A DNA stretch of 64,000 bases from Gammaproteobacteria bacterium (GCA_024279945.1 JAJRRA010000072.1:124001-188000); one strand, 5' to 3'; shown: positions 25,936 to 35,011, counted from the stretch's first letter. A program made the numbers and translations. Notes: generated by a model from the letters alone, not told the origin.

Positions 25936-25966
25936 ATTGCACCAGCATCCGGGACGCTGGTGCAAT
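25936..25966. terminator. Bidirectional hairpin between convergent genes
   Basis: ATTGCACCAGC (25936-25946) and GCTGGTGCAAT (25956-25966) are perfect 11-bp complementary arms around a 9-nt loop, lying between the ends of the kinase gene and hemE. Strong stem, short or absent T-run, so a terminator or 3'-end hairpin used from both sides. Confidence 0.65.
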
Positions 25967-25973
25967 ATCTGGG

Positions 25974-27041
25974 TTAGCTGTGATACGCCGGGCTAAGCTC
26001 CCGGACCGAGTCGATCAAGGTACTCAGGTGCTCGGGTTTAACATCCGGTGTGATGCCGTGGCCCAGGTTGAAGATATGCCCTTCCCCGTGGCCGAAGCTG
26101 CTGAGCGTGTTGCCGACTTCACGGTGAATTATTTCCGGCTCAGCGAGCAGGATGGCGGGGTCCATGTTGCCTTGGAGGGCCACCTGTTGGCCGACCCGTT
26201 CACGTGCTTCGCGCAGAGAGATGGTCCAGTCCACACCCAACCCGTCGCAACCGGTACCGGCCAGGGCCTCGAGTTGCGTGTTACAGGCTTTAGCAAAGAG
26301 GATGACCGGTACGCGCCGGCCTTCGTTCTCCCGCTTCAGGCCCGAGACAATCCGGTCCAGGTAACGCAAGGAGAAATCCCTGAACGCCTGGTCAGACAGC
26401 ACACCACCCCAGGTATCAAAAATCTGCACAATCTGCGCCCCGCTTTCAATCTGCATATTCAGGTAATCCGTCACCGTGTCGGCAAGCTTCTCCAGCAGCA
26501 TATGGGCCAGTGCGGGTTCCTGGTAAATCAGCTTCTTGGATTTGGCGAAGGTCTTGCTGGAACCTCCTTCGATCATGTAGGTGAATAAAGTCCATGGACT
26601 GCCGCTGAAACCGATCAGGGGCACCGTGCCATCGAGTTCCCGGCGCACCATGGACACCGCATCCATGACGTAGGCCAGGGATTCTGCGACATCCGGTCGG
26701 GGCAGCTTGTGAATATCCGCAGACGAGGTAATGGGCTTGGCAAATTTTGGACCCTGGCCCTCTTCAAAATAAAGCCCCATGCCCATCACATCCGGTATGG
26801 TCAGGATGTCAGAGAACACGATTGCTGCATCGAGTTGATAGCGCCGCAGGGGCTGCAGGGTGACTTCACAGGCTAACTCAGGCGTCTGGCACAGGTTCAT
26901 AAAGCTACCGGCTTCGGCACGGGTCTTCAGGTATTCCGGCAGATAGCGCCCGGCCTGGCGCATGATCCACACGGGTGTCCGATCTACCGGTTCGCGCAGC
27001 AATGCACGTATGATCGTGTCGTTCTTGAGTTCTGTCGTCAT
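25974..27041 (-). CDS. hemE: Uroporphyrinogen decarboxylase
   Basis: Decarboxylates uroporphyrinogen III to coproporphyrinogen III in haem synthesis. The 355-residue sequence has the signature near the N terminus [18 protein letters not shown], plus [48 protein letters not shown] and the C-terminal [18 protein letters not shown]. Full length for the family. It follows aroB at 19 bp on the same strand, so aroK-aroB-hemE are probably one transcript. Confidence 0.97.
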   Translation of the reverse strand: MTTELKNDTIIRALLREPVDRTPVWIMRQAGRYLPEYLKTRAEAGSFMNLCQTPELACEVTLQPLRRYQLDAAIVFSDILTIPDVMGMGLYFEEGQGPKFAKPITSSADIHKLPRPDVAESLAYVMDAVSMVRRELDGTVPLIGFSGSPWTLFTYMIEGGSSKTFAKSKKLIYQEPALAHMLLEKLADTVTDYLNMQIESGAQIVQIFDTWGGVLSDQAFRDFSLRYLDRIVSGLKRENEGRRVPVILFAKACNTQLEALAGTGCDGLGVDWTISLREARERVGQQVALQGNMDPAILLAEPEIIHREVGNTLSSFGHGEGHIFNLGHGITPDVKPEHLSTLIDSVRELSPAYHS

Positions 27042-27060
27042 GTTTTAATTAACCTTTGAT

Positions 27061-28149
27061 TTAATCCGGACTGGCCACACTCTGTTCCATGGCGGCCAGG
27101 ATGTCATGTTCACTGCTTTGATTATCGATCACGGCACGTCCGATCGCATTAAGCAACACCAGCCTCAGGCCGCTGACCACAGCTTTTTTGTCCAGCGCCA
27201 GCGCGCGGGTCAGGCCGCTTATCCTGATGTCAGCCGCATGCCTGACCGGTAAGCCAAGGGTAGTCAAAAGACTCGCAAGCCTTTGCGCTGTACCTGCCTC
27301 GCATAATTCGCGGATCTCACTCAAACGGGCTGCTGTAACCATTCCAATCGCGACTGCTTCACCGTGCAGGAATCGTGAATAATTGGATTCAGCTTCGAGC
27401 GCGTGGCCGAAACTGTGGCCAAAATTCAACAAAGCGCGGATTCCGGATTCTTTTTCATCCTGGGAAACAATTTCCGACTTGTTCTTCACGGATTCATGGA
27501 TCAGGTGATTTACCGTATCTTCCTGCCGTCGCTTTATGGCCCCGGCATTAACCTCCAGCCAGGAAAAAAAACTGGCATCGTTGATCGCGCCGTACTTGAC
27601 GACTTCAGCCAGACCGGCATTGAACTCTCTTTCGGGCAGGCTTGCAAGGGTCGATGAGTCAATAATGACCGCCGCTGGCTGGTGAAAAGCACCCACCAGG
27701 TTCTTGCCTTTGTCATGGTTAACCGCTGTTTTCCCGCCGACCGAAGCATCCACTTGGGCGAGCAGTGTGGTTGGAATCTGCAAAAACCGGATTCCACGCA
27801 TGTAACAGGCAGCTGCGAAGCCCGCTATATCCCCGACGATGCCACCACCCAGCGCTATGATATTGGCATCGCGGCGTGCCTGCATGCCCACGAGCTTATC
27901 GATGATGCCCGACCAGGTTTCTACGGTTTTGAAACATTCACCATCAGGGATAATGTGTGTTTCAATATCTCGCTTACCCAGTGACGCACGAACCTGGTCA
28001 AGGTACAGCGGGGCAACGATGTCGTTGCTGACGATGAGTATTTTACCGCCGCCCAAATGTCGTTTCAGCAGTTCATCTGCCGCCAGCAGGCCGCTGCCCA
28101 GGTAGACCGGGTAGCTGTTGCTGGCGAGTTTTACTTCAACGCTGATCAT
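27061..28149 (-). CDS. aroB: 3-dehydroquinate synthase
   Basis: Second step of the shikimate pathway; NAD+- and divalent-metal-dependent cyclisation of DAHP. 362 residues with the NAD-binding loop ALGGGIVGDIAGFAAA, GIRFLQIPTTLLAQVDASVGGKTAVNHDKGKNLVGAFHQP and the metal-ligand segment LNFGHSFGHALE. The start ATG (28149) is three bases after the aroK stop, so the pair is translationally linked. hemE follows. Confidence 0.97.
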   Translation of the reverse strand: MISVEVKLASNSYPVYLGSGLLAADELLKRHLGGGKILIVSNDIVAPLYLDQVRASLGKRDIETHIIPDGECFKTVETWSGIIDKLVGMQARRDANIIALGGGIVGDIAGFAAACYMRGIRFLQIPTTLLAQVDASVGGKTAVNHDKGKNLVGAFHQPAAVIIDSSTLASLPEREFNAGLAEVVKYGAINDASFFSWLEVNAGAIKRRQEDTVNHLIHESVKNKSEIVSQDEKESGIRALLNFGHSFGHALEAESNYSRFLHGEAVAIGMVTAARLSEIRELCEAGTAQRLASLLTTLGLPVRHAADIRISGLTRALALDKKAVVSGLRLVLLNAIGRAVIDNQSSEHDILAAMEQSVASPD

Positions 28150-28152
28150 GGT

Positions 28153-28737
28153 TTACACGCTTCCGTGCGATGGACCGTTTCGGTCGGGTTCTGTTGCGGT
28201 GCTTGCCGCTGATTCCCAGAATGACAGGATATCTCTCACCAATTGTTGTGCGGTAATGACCGGGCCACGGTTACGGGCAGCAAAGACCAGGTCGGCCAGT
28301 TCTTCATAAATCGGATTTCTGGCAGCCGCCAGGCGGGTCAGTTTTTGCTTTCGATCCCCTTTCTGCAGCAGCGGTCGCGTGCGATCCAGCCGTAAACGAT
28401 GCAACTGCAGGCTGACGGGAGTCTTCAGGTAGACCACGAGACCGGTTTTTTTTAATAATCTCCGATTTTCTTTCTTGAGTATTGTGCCCCCACCGGTGGC
28501 AAGCAACAAATTCTGCCGGGAAGTCAGGGTTTTCAGCATTCTGCTTTCCCGTTCACGGAAACCGGTTTCACCCTCAACATCAAAAATCAGGTTGACGCTG
28601 GCGCCGGTCTGTTTTTCGAGATTACGGTCACAATCAAGGAATTCCATGTCCAACTGCTTTGCAACGTGCTGGCCGATTGTTGTCTTACCCGACCCCATCG
28701 GACCAACCAGATAGATGTTCGAGCCCGGCCTGATCAC
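28153..28737 (-). CDS. aroK: Shikimate kinase
   Basis: Phosphorylates shikimate at O3 using ATP. 194 residues, P-loop GPMGSGKT (12-19), the shikimate-binding region FLDCDRNLE, ETGFRERESRML and ATGGGTILKKENRRLL. The start is GTG at 28737; the ribosome site is weak. The C terminus is about 20 residues longer than usual, ending in a serine/threonine-rich tail. Heads aroK-aroB-hemE and is divergent from the exosortase gene. Confidence 0.95.
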   Translation of the reverse strand: MIRPGSNIYLVGPMGSGKTTIGQHVAKQLDMEFLDCDRNLEKQTGASVNLIFDVEGETGFRERESRMLKTLTSRQNLLLATGGGTILKKENRRLLKKTGLVVYLKTPVSLQLHRLRLDRTRPLLQKGDRKQKLTRLAAARNPIYEELADLVFAARNRGPVITAQQLVRDILSFWESAASTATEPDRNGPSHGSV

Positions 28738-28824
28738 TGCTTACCGGAGAAACATTGGTGCGTGCACTCCGGCACAACTTTGGTTAACATTGCCGGACTC
28801 TCTTTAAGCCTTGTTGCCATTTCT

Positions 28825-29343
28825 ATGATCCGCTTTTCTGTATTGTTCACAGTGCTGTTGGTTGGTCTGTTCACGTTGGAGATTCTACAACCGGTAGAAG
28901 AATACGTCATCCTGCCGTTTACGTCTTTCATTGCTGATGTCAGTGTTTGGATACTGCAGGTTTTTGACGGCAACGTTGAAGCCCATAGTAATGTTATCCG
29001 TAACTCAGTTTCGGGCTTTGGTGTGCGTATTGAACGCGGTTGCAACGGGGTGGAGGCAGTGATTATTCTGTTTGCCGCAATTTTCTCCTTTCCGTCCCCA
29101 TTCAAAAACAAGATTATCGGTTTCACCATTGGTTTTTTTGCGATCCAGGCTCTGAATCTGGTTCGGATCATCAGTCTTTATTACCTTGGGCAGTGGAACC
29201 AGGTTGCATTCGAATGGTTCCACCTGTACCTGTGGCAGGCACTGATCATCCTGGATGCACTGGTTGTCTGGTTGATCTGGCTGAGAACATTGCCCCAGGC
29301 GAAATTGAAGCGGCAGATGCAAGCGGATTCAAAGGCTGAATGA
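28825..29343 (+). CDS. xrtH: Exosortase H-like transpeptidase/protease
   Basis: 172-residue multi-pass membrane protein of the exosortase family, closest in pattern to XrtH, which in other bacteria processes proteins with an IPTLxxWG-CTERM tail. The three family residues are present in order: Cys73 in IERGCNGVEA, Arg114 in ALNLVRIISLYYLG and His133 in FEWFHLYLWQA. About four transmembrane segments are visible. ATG 28825 is chosen because the family begins with this hydrophobic helix; the open frame reaches 28666 without support, and the ribosome site is weak. No target with the cognate tail lies in the window, nor does the extended EpsI domain of XrtA. Confidence 0.85.
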   Translation: MIRFSVLFTVLLVGLFTLEILQPVEEYVILPFTSFIADVSVWILQVFDGNVEAHSNVIRNSVSGFGVRIERGCNGVEAVIILFAAIFSFPSPFKNKIIGFTIGFFAIQALNLVRIISLYYLGQWNQVAFEWFHLYLWQALIILDALVVWLIWLRTLPQAKLKRQMQADSKAE

Positions 29344-29379
29344 TCTTAATCGCCACATAATACAGGACACTGCACTCGC

Positions 29380-29964
29380 GTGAGCTTATCGCAGGAAATC
29401 ATCGAGCAATTCAACAAGTTCTTCAAGAAGGCCCGGGTGTCCGGTGAGCCGGAACCCACTGCGATGGTGTTGGCCACCAGCGACGGTGAAGGTCTGGTTA
29501 CATCCCGTACCGTATTATTGAAAGCGCTGGATGAAAACGGTTTCGTGTTTTTTACCAATACGCACAGCATGAAAGGACAGCAGATTGCAGCCTGCCCGAG
29601 AGCGGCGGCAACTTTTCTCTGGAAGGCAAGCGGTTGCCAGGTGCAACTGGTGGGGTCTGTCAGCAAGGTATCGGATGAAGAGGCCGATGCCTATTTCGCA
29701 ACCCGTGACCGGGGCAGTCAGATTGGCGCCTGGGCATCACGGCAGTCAGAGCCCCTGGATAGCCGTGAAACCCTGATTCAAAGGGTCAGGGAACTGGAGC
29801 GTGAATATGAGGGTGCGGAAGTTCCCCGGCCGCCTCACTGGACAGGTTACGTCCTCAGTCCGGAAACTGTGGAGTTCTGGACCCAGCGGGAATTTCGTCT
29901 CCATGACCGGTTTCTTTACACGCTTGATAACGGCGGTTGGATTAAACAGAGACTCAATCCTTAA
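29380..29964 (+). CDS. pdxH: Pyridoxamine 5'-phosphate oxidase
   Basis: FMN enzyme making pyridoxal 5'-phosphate from PNP or PMP. 194 residues from GTG 29380, shorter at the N terminus than E. coli PdxH but with all usual segments: EPTAMVLATSDGEGLVTSRTVLLK, FFTNTHSMKGQQIAACPRAA, QVQLVGSV, SRQSEPL, and the C-terminal EFWTQREFRLHDRFLY...WIKQRLNP. It lies 36 bp after xrtH on the same strand, perhaps cotranscribed; the functional link is not obvious. Confidence 0.95.
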   Translation: MSLSQEIIEQFNKFFKKARVSGEPEPTAMVLATSDGEGLVTSRTVLLKALDENGFVFFTNTHSMKGQQIAACPRAAATFLWKASGCQVQLVGSVSKVSDEEADAYFATRDRGSQIGAWASRQSEPLDSRETLIQRVRELEREYEGAEVPRPPHWTGYVLSPETVEFWTQREFRLHDRFLYTLDNGGWIKQRLNP

Positions 29965-30045
29965 GCTGCGTGCTATCTCGGCTGGCTCCTCTCCATACCA
30001 GGCCGAACCGCCCCCCGGCAGAACGTGTACCCGTACCGCCAGGTA

Positions 30046-30492
30046 TTATTCCGTATAGAATTGCTGCCTGAATTTAACAATTAATGGATCCGTTTCGCCT
30101 TTCGGCTGAACTTCCACCGTGAAATTGTAGGTTTCCTGATTATGGACCGGGAATTCACCAATATAGTAAATGGCGCCTTCCGGGTCTGTGATTTCACGAA
30201 TATCAATTTCACGCCGTTGGCCAGTCAGATTGGTTCCACTGGCCGCAACGCTTGCCTTGACCGGAGTGCCCGGATTATCCATGACTTTCTTCAGGACGGT
30301 GATATTGAGCAGTGCCCGGCTGGAGGAACGATGGATGCCGTAGCCCTGTGCTACCTGGGGCGGAATGAAGTTGGTGTTGAGTGCATTGTAGTGAACGACA
30401 TAGTCACCGAAGTCCTGAGCCTGCTGGGCCTCGCCGGCGTCAGACAGGGTCAGCAGAACCAGTAAAGCCAGGAATGAGAGTAGCTGTTTCAT
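30046..30492 (-). CDS. Exported DUF4426 family protein
   Basis: 148 residues with a cleavable signal peptide (MKQLLSFLALLVLLTLSDAGEA). The mature part (FGDYVVHYNALNTNFIPPQVAQGYGI, then a beta-rich domain) fits DUF4426, a periplasmic family of unknown function usually found with yggT, metX and metW. AAGGAA lies before the ATG. Last of a probable yggS-proC-yggT-DUF4426 unit; metX and metW are missing between it and yggT. Confidence 0.88.
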   Translation of the reverse strand: MKQLLSFLALLVLLTLSDAGEAQQAQDFGDYVVHYNALNTNFIPPQVAQGYGIHRSSSRALLNITVLKKVMDNPGTPVKASVAASGTNLTGQRREIDIREITDPEGAIYYIGEFPVHNQETYNFTVEVQPKGETDPLIVKFRQQFYTE

Positions 30493-30525
30493 GAAATGAT
30501 TCCTTGTGCGAAATTAATTCCCTCA

Positions 30526-31068
30526 TCACCATCCTAGCAGAACAATCAAAAACCGTATGGCGATCAATGCAAACAGGGGCGAAAGATCAAGACCGGCAAT
30601 CGGAGGAATAACTTTCCGAAAAGGTTTCAAAACAGGTTCTGTCAACTGGTAGACGAGTGGTACCAGGGGGTGGTGCATCCGCTGGCCAACCCAACTGAGA
30701 ATTACCGACGCTATGATCAGGAAAAAATAGGTCATCAACAGGGTCATCATCAGCTTGATGGCGCCAAACGCCACGATTTGCTGCGGGTTCATTGCGGTGG
30801 ATCCGATCCGGCTGATGACCCAGATTCCCACGATTTCAAGGGCCAGCATCAACACCACCGAGGCTGTATCCAGACGGCCGATCGATGGAATGACGCGCCG
30901 CAGGGGCACCAGCACAGGATTGGTCGCCTTGACTAGGAATTGGCACAGTGGGTTGTAAAAATCCGCCCTGACCCATTGCAGCAGCAGGCGGAGCAGTACT
31001 GCAGCGACGTACAGGTCGATCAGGGTTCCCACCAGGTAGGAAAAAGCGCTTGCCGTAGATCCATTCAC
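30526..31068 (-). CDS. yggT: YggT family integral membrane protein
   Basis: 180 residues with two repeats of the YggT domain, each with two hydrophobic helices around a conserved VLVPLRRVIPSIGRLD / VLKPFRKVIPPIAGLDLSP segment. The family has been linked to osmotic tolerance and cell-division-associated membrane functions; precise role unknown. Start is GTG 31068 with GGAGAA eight bases upstream. It follows proC in the conserved yggS-proC-yggT order. Confidence 0.93.
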   Translation of the reverse strand: MNGSTASAFSYLVGTLIDLYVAAVLLRLLLQWVRADFYNPLCQFLVKATNPVLVPLRRVIPSIGRLDTASVVLMLALEIVGIWVISRIGSTAMNPQQIVAFGAIKLMMTLLMTYFFLIIASVILSWVGQRMHHPLVPLVYQLTEPVLKPFRKVIPPIAGLDLSPLFALIAIRFLIVLLGW

Positions 31069-31129
31069 TGAGTCTGTTCTCCGTTAACCCGCATATTTTA
31101 CCAGTATCCCGGATGATGGAATATGCGGG

Positions 31130-31933
31130 TTATTCACTGGCCAGATCCCTGCCTTTGCTGGTGGCCGCTGCAACGGCTGAGTACACTAATTGTGTGAATG
31201 CACCCGACTGCAGGGTTTCCAGTGCCGCCTGGGTGGTGCCACCGGGTGAGGTCACCCGGCGCCGCAGTTCGGCGGTGCTTGCATCGCTTTGCAGCATCAT
31301 GGCGCCGGCGCCGAAGGCGGTATGTACTGCCAGTTTTTCTACCACTTCCGCCGGCAGGCCAAGCGTGCGACCGGCGGCGGCCAGGGCTTCGGTCAGCAGG
31401 AAATAGTAGGCGGGTCCGCTGCCGGATATCGCGGTTACAACGTCCATCAGGGATTCATCCTGGATCAAGACGACCTGGCCGGCGGCAGCGAGTACCTGCT
31501 CAGCCTGCTCGATATGAAGTGGCTGGCAGTTGTCACCTGCGCAGATTCCAGCGATGCCATGACCCACAAGGGCGGGCGTATTGGGCATAGCCCGGATAAC
31601 AACTTGCCTGTTACCGAGTATTTTTGTGATGGTCGAGATGGTCGTGCCCGCTGCAATGGAAAGCACCAGTTGCTGCGGTTCGGTGTGGCCGCCAAGCTGT
31701 TCAAGCACCTGGGCCATGACCTGGGGTTTGACTGCCAGCACAATGACGTCTGCTGCTTCGATCGCAGCGACAGAGTCGGTAAATGGCTCTACTTCGTAGC
31801 TGCGTTGAAGGTGCTTGCGCGCTTCAGCGCTGGGATCGGATACCCGGATCGTGAGCTCAGCTCCGGCGCTTTTTCTCAGTCCGCTGATCAAGGCGGTCGC
31901 CATGTTCCCGCCGCCGATGAAGGTGATTATCAT
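31130..31933 (-). CDS. proC: Pyrroline-5-carboxylate reductase
   Basis: Last step of proline synthesis, NADPH-dependent. 267 residues with N-terminal Rossmann FIGGGNMATALISGL, LAVKPQVM, RAMPNTPALVGHGI, and the C-terminal dimerisation helices DVVTAISGSGPAYYFLLTEAL and VTSPGGTTQAALETL. 33 bp after yggS on the minus strand; same order as in Pseudomonas. Confidence 0.96.
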   Translation of the reverse strand: MIITFIGGGNMATALISGLRKSAGAELTIRVSDPSAEARKHLQRSYEVEPFTDSVAAIEAADVIVLAVKPQVMAQVLEQLGGHTEPQQLVLSIAAGTTISTITKILGNRQVVIRAMPNTPALVGHGIAGICAGDNCQPLHIEQAEQVLAAAGQVVLIQDESLMDVVTAISGSGPAYYFLLTEALAAAGRTLGLPAEVVEKLAVHTAFGAGAMMLQSDASTAELRRRVTSPGGTTQAALETLQSGAFTQLVYSAVAAATSKGRDLASE

Positions 31934-31966
31934 GTTTCTGTTTGTCCTTTTTGTTGCTTGCCTGAT

Positions 31967-32665
31967 TTATGGCTTTTTCTGTTCCGGCCTGACGCCAAAC
32001 AGATCGGTTCCGATTCGGAGCATAGTGCTCCCTTGCATGATGGCCTGATCCAGGTCAGCTGACATACCCATGGAAAGAGTATCCAGCGATATGCCGGAGG
32101 AAACCAGGGAGCGGAATAGTTCGTCCATCCTCTGGTAACTGCTCGCCGGGTCATGTTCGGCAGAGGCCTGTCGCGGGATCGCCATCAGCCCCCGCAAGCG
32201 AAGGTTTGGCAATCCCAGGGTGAAATCAACCATCTCCTCAAGATCTTCCGGCAGAATGCCGGCTTTCTGTTCTTCCTGGTCGATGTTGACCTGAAGGCAA
32301 ATATTCAGTTGCGGGAACGATTCAGGTCGTTGTGCTGAAAGTCGCCGGAGGATCTTTTCCCGGTCTGCGCTTTGCACCCAGTCAAAATGCTGCGCAAGCT
32401 CCCGGGTCTTGTTGGATTGTACCGGGCCGATAAAATGCCATTCCAGTTCCAGGTCCGTCAGGCGGGCCTGTTTATCTATTGCTTCCTGCATATAATTTTC
32501 GCCAAAAGCGTTTAGTCCAAGCTGGTGCAATTGCCGGATTCGAGTCGCCGGATGTCTTTTGCTGACAGCCAGGACGGTGATCTCCGACGCATTGCGTTCA
32601 GCTTTTTCACAGGCGGATTTAATCCGCGAACGCACATTATCAAGTTTTGCTTTTAAGTCTTTCAT
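31967..32665 (-). CDS. yggS: PLP homeostasis protein YggS (PROSC family)
   Basis: PLP-binding protein without known enzymatic activity that controls free PLP and amino-acid pools. From ATG 32665 the protein has 232 residues; the frame reaches 32731 but the added 22 residues are not family-like. Landmarks: PLP lysine in VLAVSKRHPA, FGENYMQEA, WHFIGPVQSNKT, GLMAIP, and the phosphate-binding SMGMSADLDQAI and RIGTDLFG. Divergent from pilT, first of the yggS-proC-yggT-DUF4426 unit. Confidence 0.94.
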   Translation of the reverse strand: MKDLKAKLDNVRSRIKSACEKAERNASEITVLAVSKRHPATRIRQLHQLGLNAFGENYMQEAIDKQARLTDLELEWHFIGPVQSNKTRELAQHFDWVQSADREKILRRLSAQRPESFPQLNICLQVNIDQEEQKAGILPEDLEEMVDFTLGLPNLRLRGLMAIPRQASAEHDPASSYQRMDELFRSLVSSGISLDTLSMGMSADLDQAIMQGSTMLRIGTDLFGVRPEQKKP

Positions 32666-32678
32666 CTTGCGAGAAACT

Positions 32679-32758
32679 ATGCATTGATTTATGGTTAGGG
32701 ACGGCGCGTGTGAATCAGGGATCGGAAACATGCATTTCTACGCGATTAGTCATGCATT
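32679..32758. repeat. Three ATGCATT repeats between yggS and pilT
   Basis: The 7-mer ATGCATT occurs at 32679-32685, 32730-32736 and 32752-32758 in the 125-bp divergent gap. The first and second are about 51 bp apart, the second and third 22 bp apart. Could be binding sites for a regulator of pilT or yggS, or chance in an AT-richer gap. Confidence 0.35.
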
Positions 32759-32790
32759 GTAGCGCGACCTGAGCTTTTCAAGGAGGGAAT

Positions 32791-33828
32791 GTGGATATTG
32801 CTGAGTTGTTGGCCTTTTCGGTCAAAAATAATGCTTCAGACTTGCATCTGTCATCGGGGCTGCCTCCGATGATTCGAGTAGACGGTGATATCCGCCGCTT
32901 AACCCTGCCTGCGCTGGATACGGCACAACTCCAGGAACTCATCTACAGCACGATGAGTGATCAGCACCGGCGTGATTTCGAGGCAAATCTGGAAGTTGAT
33001 TATTCCTATGCGGTGAAGGGGCTGGCTCGTTTTCGTGTAAATTGTTACCACCATGACCGGGGTGTCGGGGGGGCTTTCCGAACCATTCCGGATTCAGTCT
33101 GGACACTCGATGATGTAGGTGCTCCCCCCGTTTTTCGGGAAATCATTAACGCACCACGGGGTCTGATATTGTTGACTGGCCCAACTGGTTCGGGTAAATC
33201 CACCACTCTTGCCGCAATGGTTGATCACCTGAACAGCAAGGTGGAGGGGCATATACTTACCATTGAAGATCCGATCGAATTTGTTCATCAGAGTAAAAAA
33301 TGTGTCATCAATCAGCGAGAAATACATCGCGACACACATGGGTTCAATCAGGCATTGCGTGCCGCCTTGCGTCAGGATCCGGATATCATTCTGGTCGGCG
33401 AGATGCGTGATGTTGAGACCATCCGCCTGGCTCTGACGGCCGCAGAAACCGGTCACCTGGTGTTCTCCACGCTCCATACCAGTTCAGCCCCCAAGACCAT
33501 CGACCGGATCATTGATGTTTTTCCAGCCGGTGAAAAAGCCATGGTGCGTTCGATGCTCTCGGAGTCCCTTCGCGCCGTGATTACCCAGACACTGTTAAAA
33601 CGTATCGGTGGTGGCCGGGTTGCTGCGTGGGAAATCATGGTAGCTACTCCGGCCATCCGTAACCTGATCAGGGAAGACAAGATTGCCCAGATGTATTCCG
33701 CCATACAGACCGGAAGTAATAAGGGTATGAGAACGCTGGATCAGGCCCTCGAGGAACTTGTCGACCGCGGCCTCATCAATCGGCTTGAAGCCGCCAAGCG
33801 CGCGGTTGATAAGAACATGTTTATGTAG
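32791..33828 (+). CDS. pilT: Type IV pilus retraction ATPase PilT
   Basis: Hexameric ATPase that powers pilus depolymerisation and twitching. 345 residues from GTG 32791 (AGGAGGG upstream). N-terminal PAS-like part DIAELLAFSVKNNASDLHLSSG, Walker A GPTGSGKST at 130-138, Asp box LTIEDPIEFVH, Walker B DPDIILVGEMRD, His box TGHLVFSTLHT, and the conserved PilT C-terminal motif AIRNLIREDK. pilU follows after 11 bp. The pilT-pilU / yggS-proC-yggT layout is that of Pseudomonas. Confidence 0.97.
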   Translation: MDIAELLAFSVKNNASDLHLSSGLPPMIRVDGDIRRLTLPALDTAQLQELIYSTMSDQHRRDFEANLEVDYSYAVKGLARFRVNCYHHDRGVGGAFRTIPDSVWTLDDVGAPPVFREIINAPRGLILLTGPTGSGKSTTLAAMVDHLNSKVEGHILTIEDPIEFVHQSKKCVINQREIHRDTHGFNQALRAALRQDPDIILVGEMRDVETIRLALTAAETGHLVFSTLHTSSAPKTIDRIIDVFPAGEKAMVRSMLSESLRAVITQTLLKRIGGGRVAAWEIMVATPAIRNLIREDKIAQMYSAIQTGSNKGMRTLDQALEELVDRGLINRLEAAKRAVDKNMFM

Positions 33829-33839
33829 GAGCGGGGCGA

Positions 33840-34967
33840 ATGAAAGAAATTGACCGTTGGTTAAAGCAGTTACACGAGGAAGTGGGCTCCGACCTCTTCG
33901 TCATGGTGGACGCGCCGCCCTGCATTAAAGTGCATGGCAAGATCAAACCCATTTCCACCGATATTCTCAGTGCAGATAAATGTGCTGAGATTGCGCTCAG
34001 TATTATGTCGGAACAGCAAAAAGAGCAGTTCCGGAATACCCAGGAATGCCAGTTTGCCTATTCACTGGGTCCGGAAGTGCGCTACCGGGTCAGCGCATTT
34101 TTCCAGCAGGGTATGATTGGCATGGTGTGCCGGCGTATTGAATCACGGATTCCTACCTACGAAGAGCTTGGCTGCCCCGATGTACTGTCGGAATTGTCCA
34201 TGGAAAAGCGCGGTATCGTCCTTTTCGTCGGCGCGACCGGAACGGGTAAGTCAACCTCAATGGCCGCTATGGTGGGTTACAGGAATCAGCGGATGACGGG
34301 GCATATCATTACCATTGAGGATCCCATTGAATATGTTCACCAGCATGGCAAGAGTCTGGTCACCCAGCGTGAGGTAGGAATTGATACCGAGTCCTTTGAA
34401 GTTGCATTGAGGAATACCTTGAGACAGGCGCCGGATGTCATTCTTATTGGCGAAATCAGGACACGCGAGACTATGGAGCATGCCATCACATTTGCCGAAA
34501 CGGGTCATCTTGTGCTGGCAACACTTCATGCCAACAACGCCAACCAGGCAATGGATCGTATCCTGCATTTTTTCCCGGATGATTTTCGTGATCAACTGCT
34601 GCTCGATCTTTCATTCAATCTCAAGGCTACCATCGCTCAGCAATTGATTCCTTCGGTTGACGGCTCCCGCCGCTGGGCTGCCTTTGAAGTCCTGATGGCC
34701 ACTCCACTGGTCAAAGACCTCATTCGCAAAGGTGAAATTCATGAGCTGAAACTGGTCATGCGCGATTCCGGGCATCATGGCATGATCACCTTTGATCAGT
34801 GCATGTTCAACATGTACAAGGAAGGCAAGATTTCATACGACGACGCATTGCGGTACGCAGATTCAACCAATGAGGTCAGGCTGATGATCAAGCTGGATGA
34901 AGGCGGTGATGCAGAATCTCTGGCCAGGGGTTTGGAGGGAGTCGAGGTCCTTGGGGGCGAATACTGA
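33840..34967 (+). CDS. pilU: PilT-dependent retraction ATPase PilU
   Basis: 375 residues, paralogue of PilT that assists pilus retraction. Walker A VGATGTGKST near 130-139, ITIEDPIEYVHQHGKSLVTQREVG, Walker B APDVILIGEIRT, TGHLVLATLHANNANQAMDRI. The C-terminal extension beyond PilT (ADSTNEVRLMIKLDEGGDAESLA) is typical of PilU. Transcribed with pilT; ends before hairpins at 34980-35011. Confidence 0.96.
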   Translation: MKEIDRWLKQLHEEVGSDLFVMVDAPPCIKVHGKIKPISTDILSADKCAEIALSIMSEQQKEQFRNTQECQFAYSLGPEVRYRVSAFFQQGMIGMVCRRIESRIPTYEELGCPDVLSELSMEKRGIVLFVGATGTGKSTSMAAMVGYRNQRMTGHIITIEDPIEYVHQHGKSLVTQREVGIDTESFEVALRNTLRQAPDVILIGEIRTRETMEHAITFAETGHLVLATLHANNANQAMDRILHFFPDDFRDQLLLDLSFNLKATIAQQLIPSVDGSRRWAAFEVLMATPLVKDLIRKGEIHELKLVMRDSGHHGMITFDQCMFNMYKEGKISYDDALRYADSTNEVRLMIKLDEGGDAESLARGLEGVEVLGGEY

Positions 34968-34979
34968 AGCACATTAATG

Positions 34980-35011
34980 TCTGACTGATGATCAGAACAT
35001 CCGTGCGGATG
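34980..35011 (+). terminator. Paired small hairpins after pilU
   Basis: TCTGA/TCAGA arms (34980-34984 and 34992-34996) are followed at once by CATCCG-TG-CGGATG (34998-35011, perfect 6-bp arms). No T-run immediately after (TTTTC only at about 35028). A probable 3' end of the pilTU transcript in the 112-bp gap before the response regulator. Confidence 0.4.

Noticed and set aside
28666-28824. Longer N terminus for the exosortase gene
   Set aside because: The added 53 residues overlap the start of divergent aroK, are cysteine/arginine-rich and not family-like; the family begins at the first hydrophobic helix.
31289-32062. 257-codon open frame on the plus strand
   Set aside because: Antisense to proC and the end of yggS; both are well supported.
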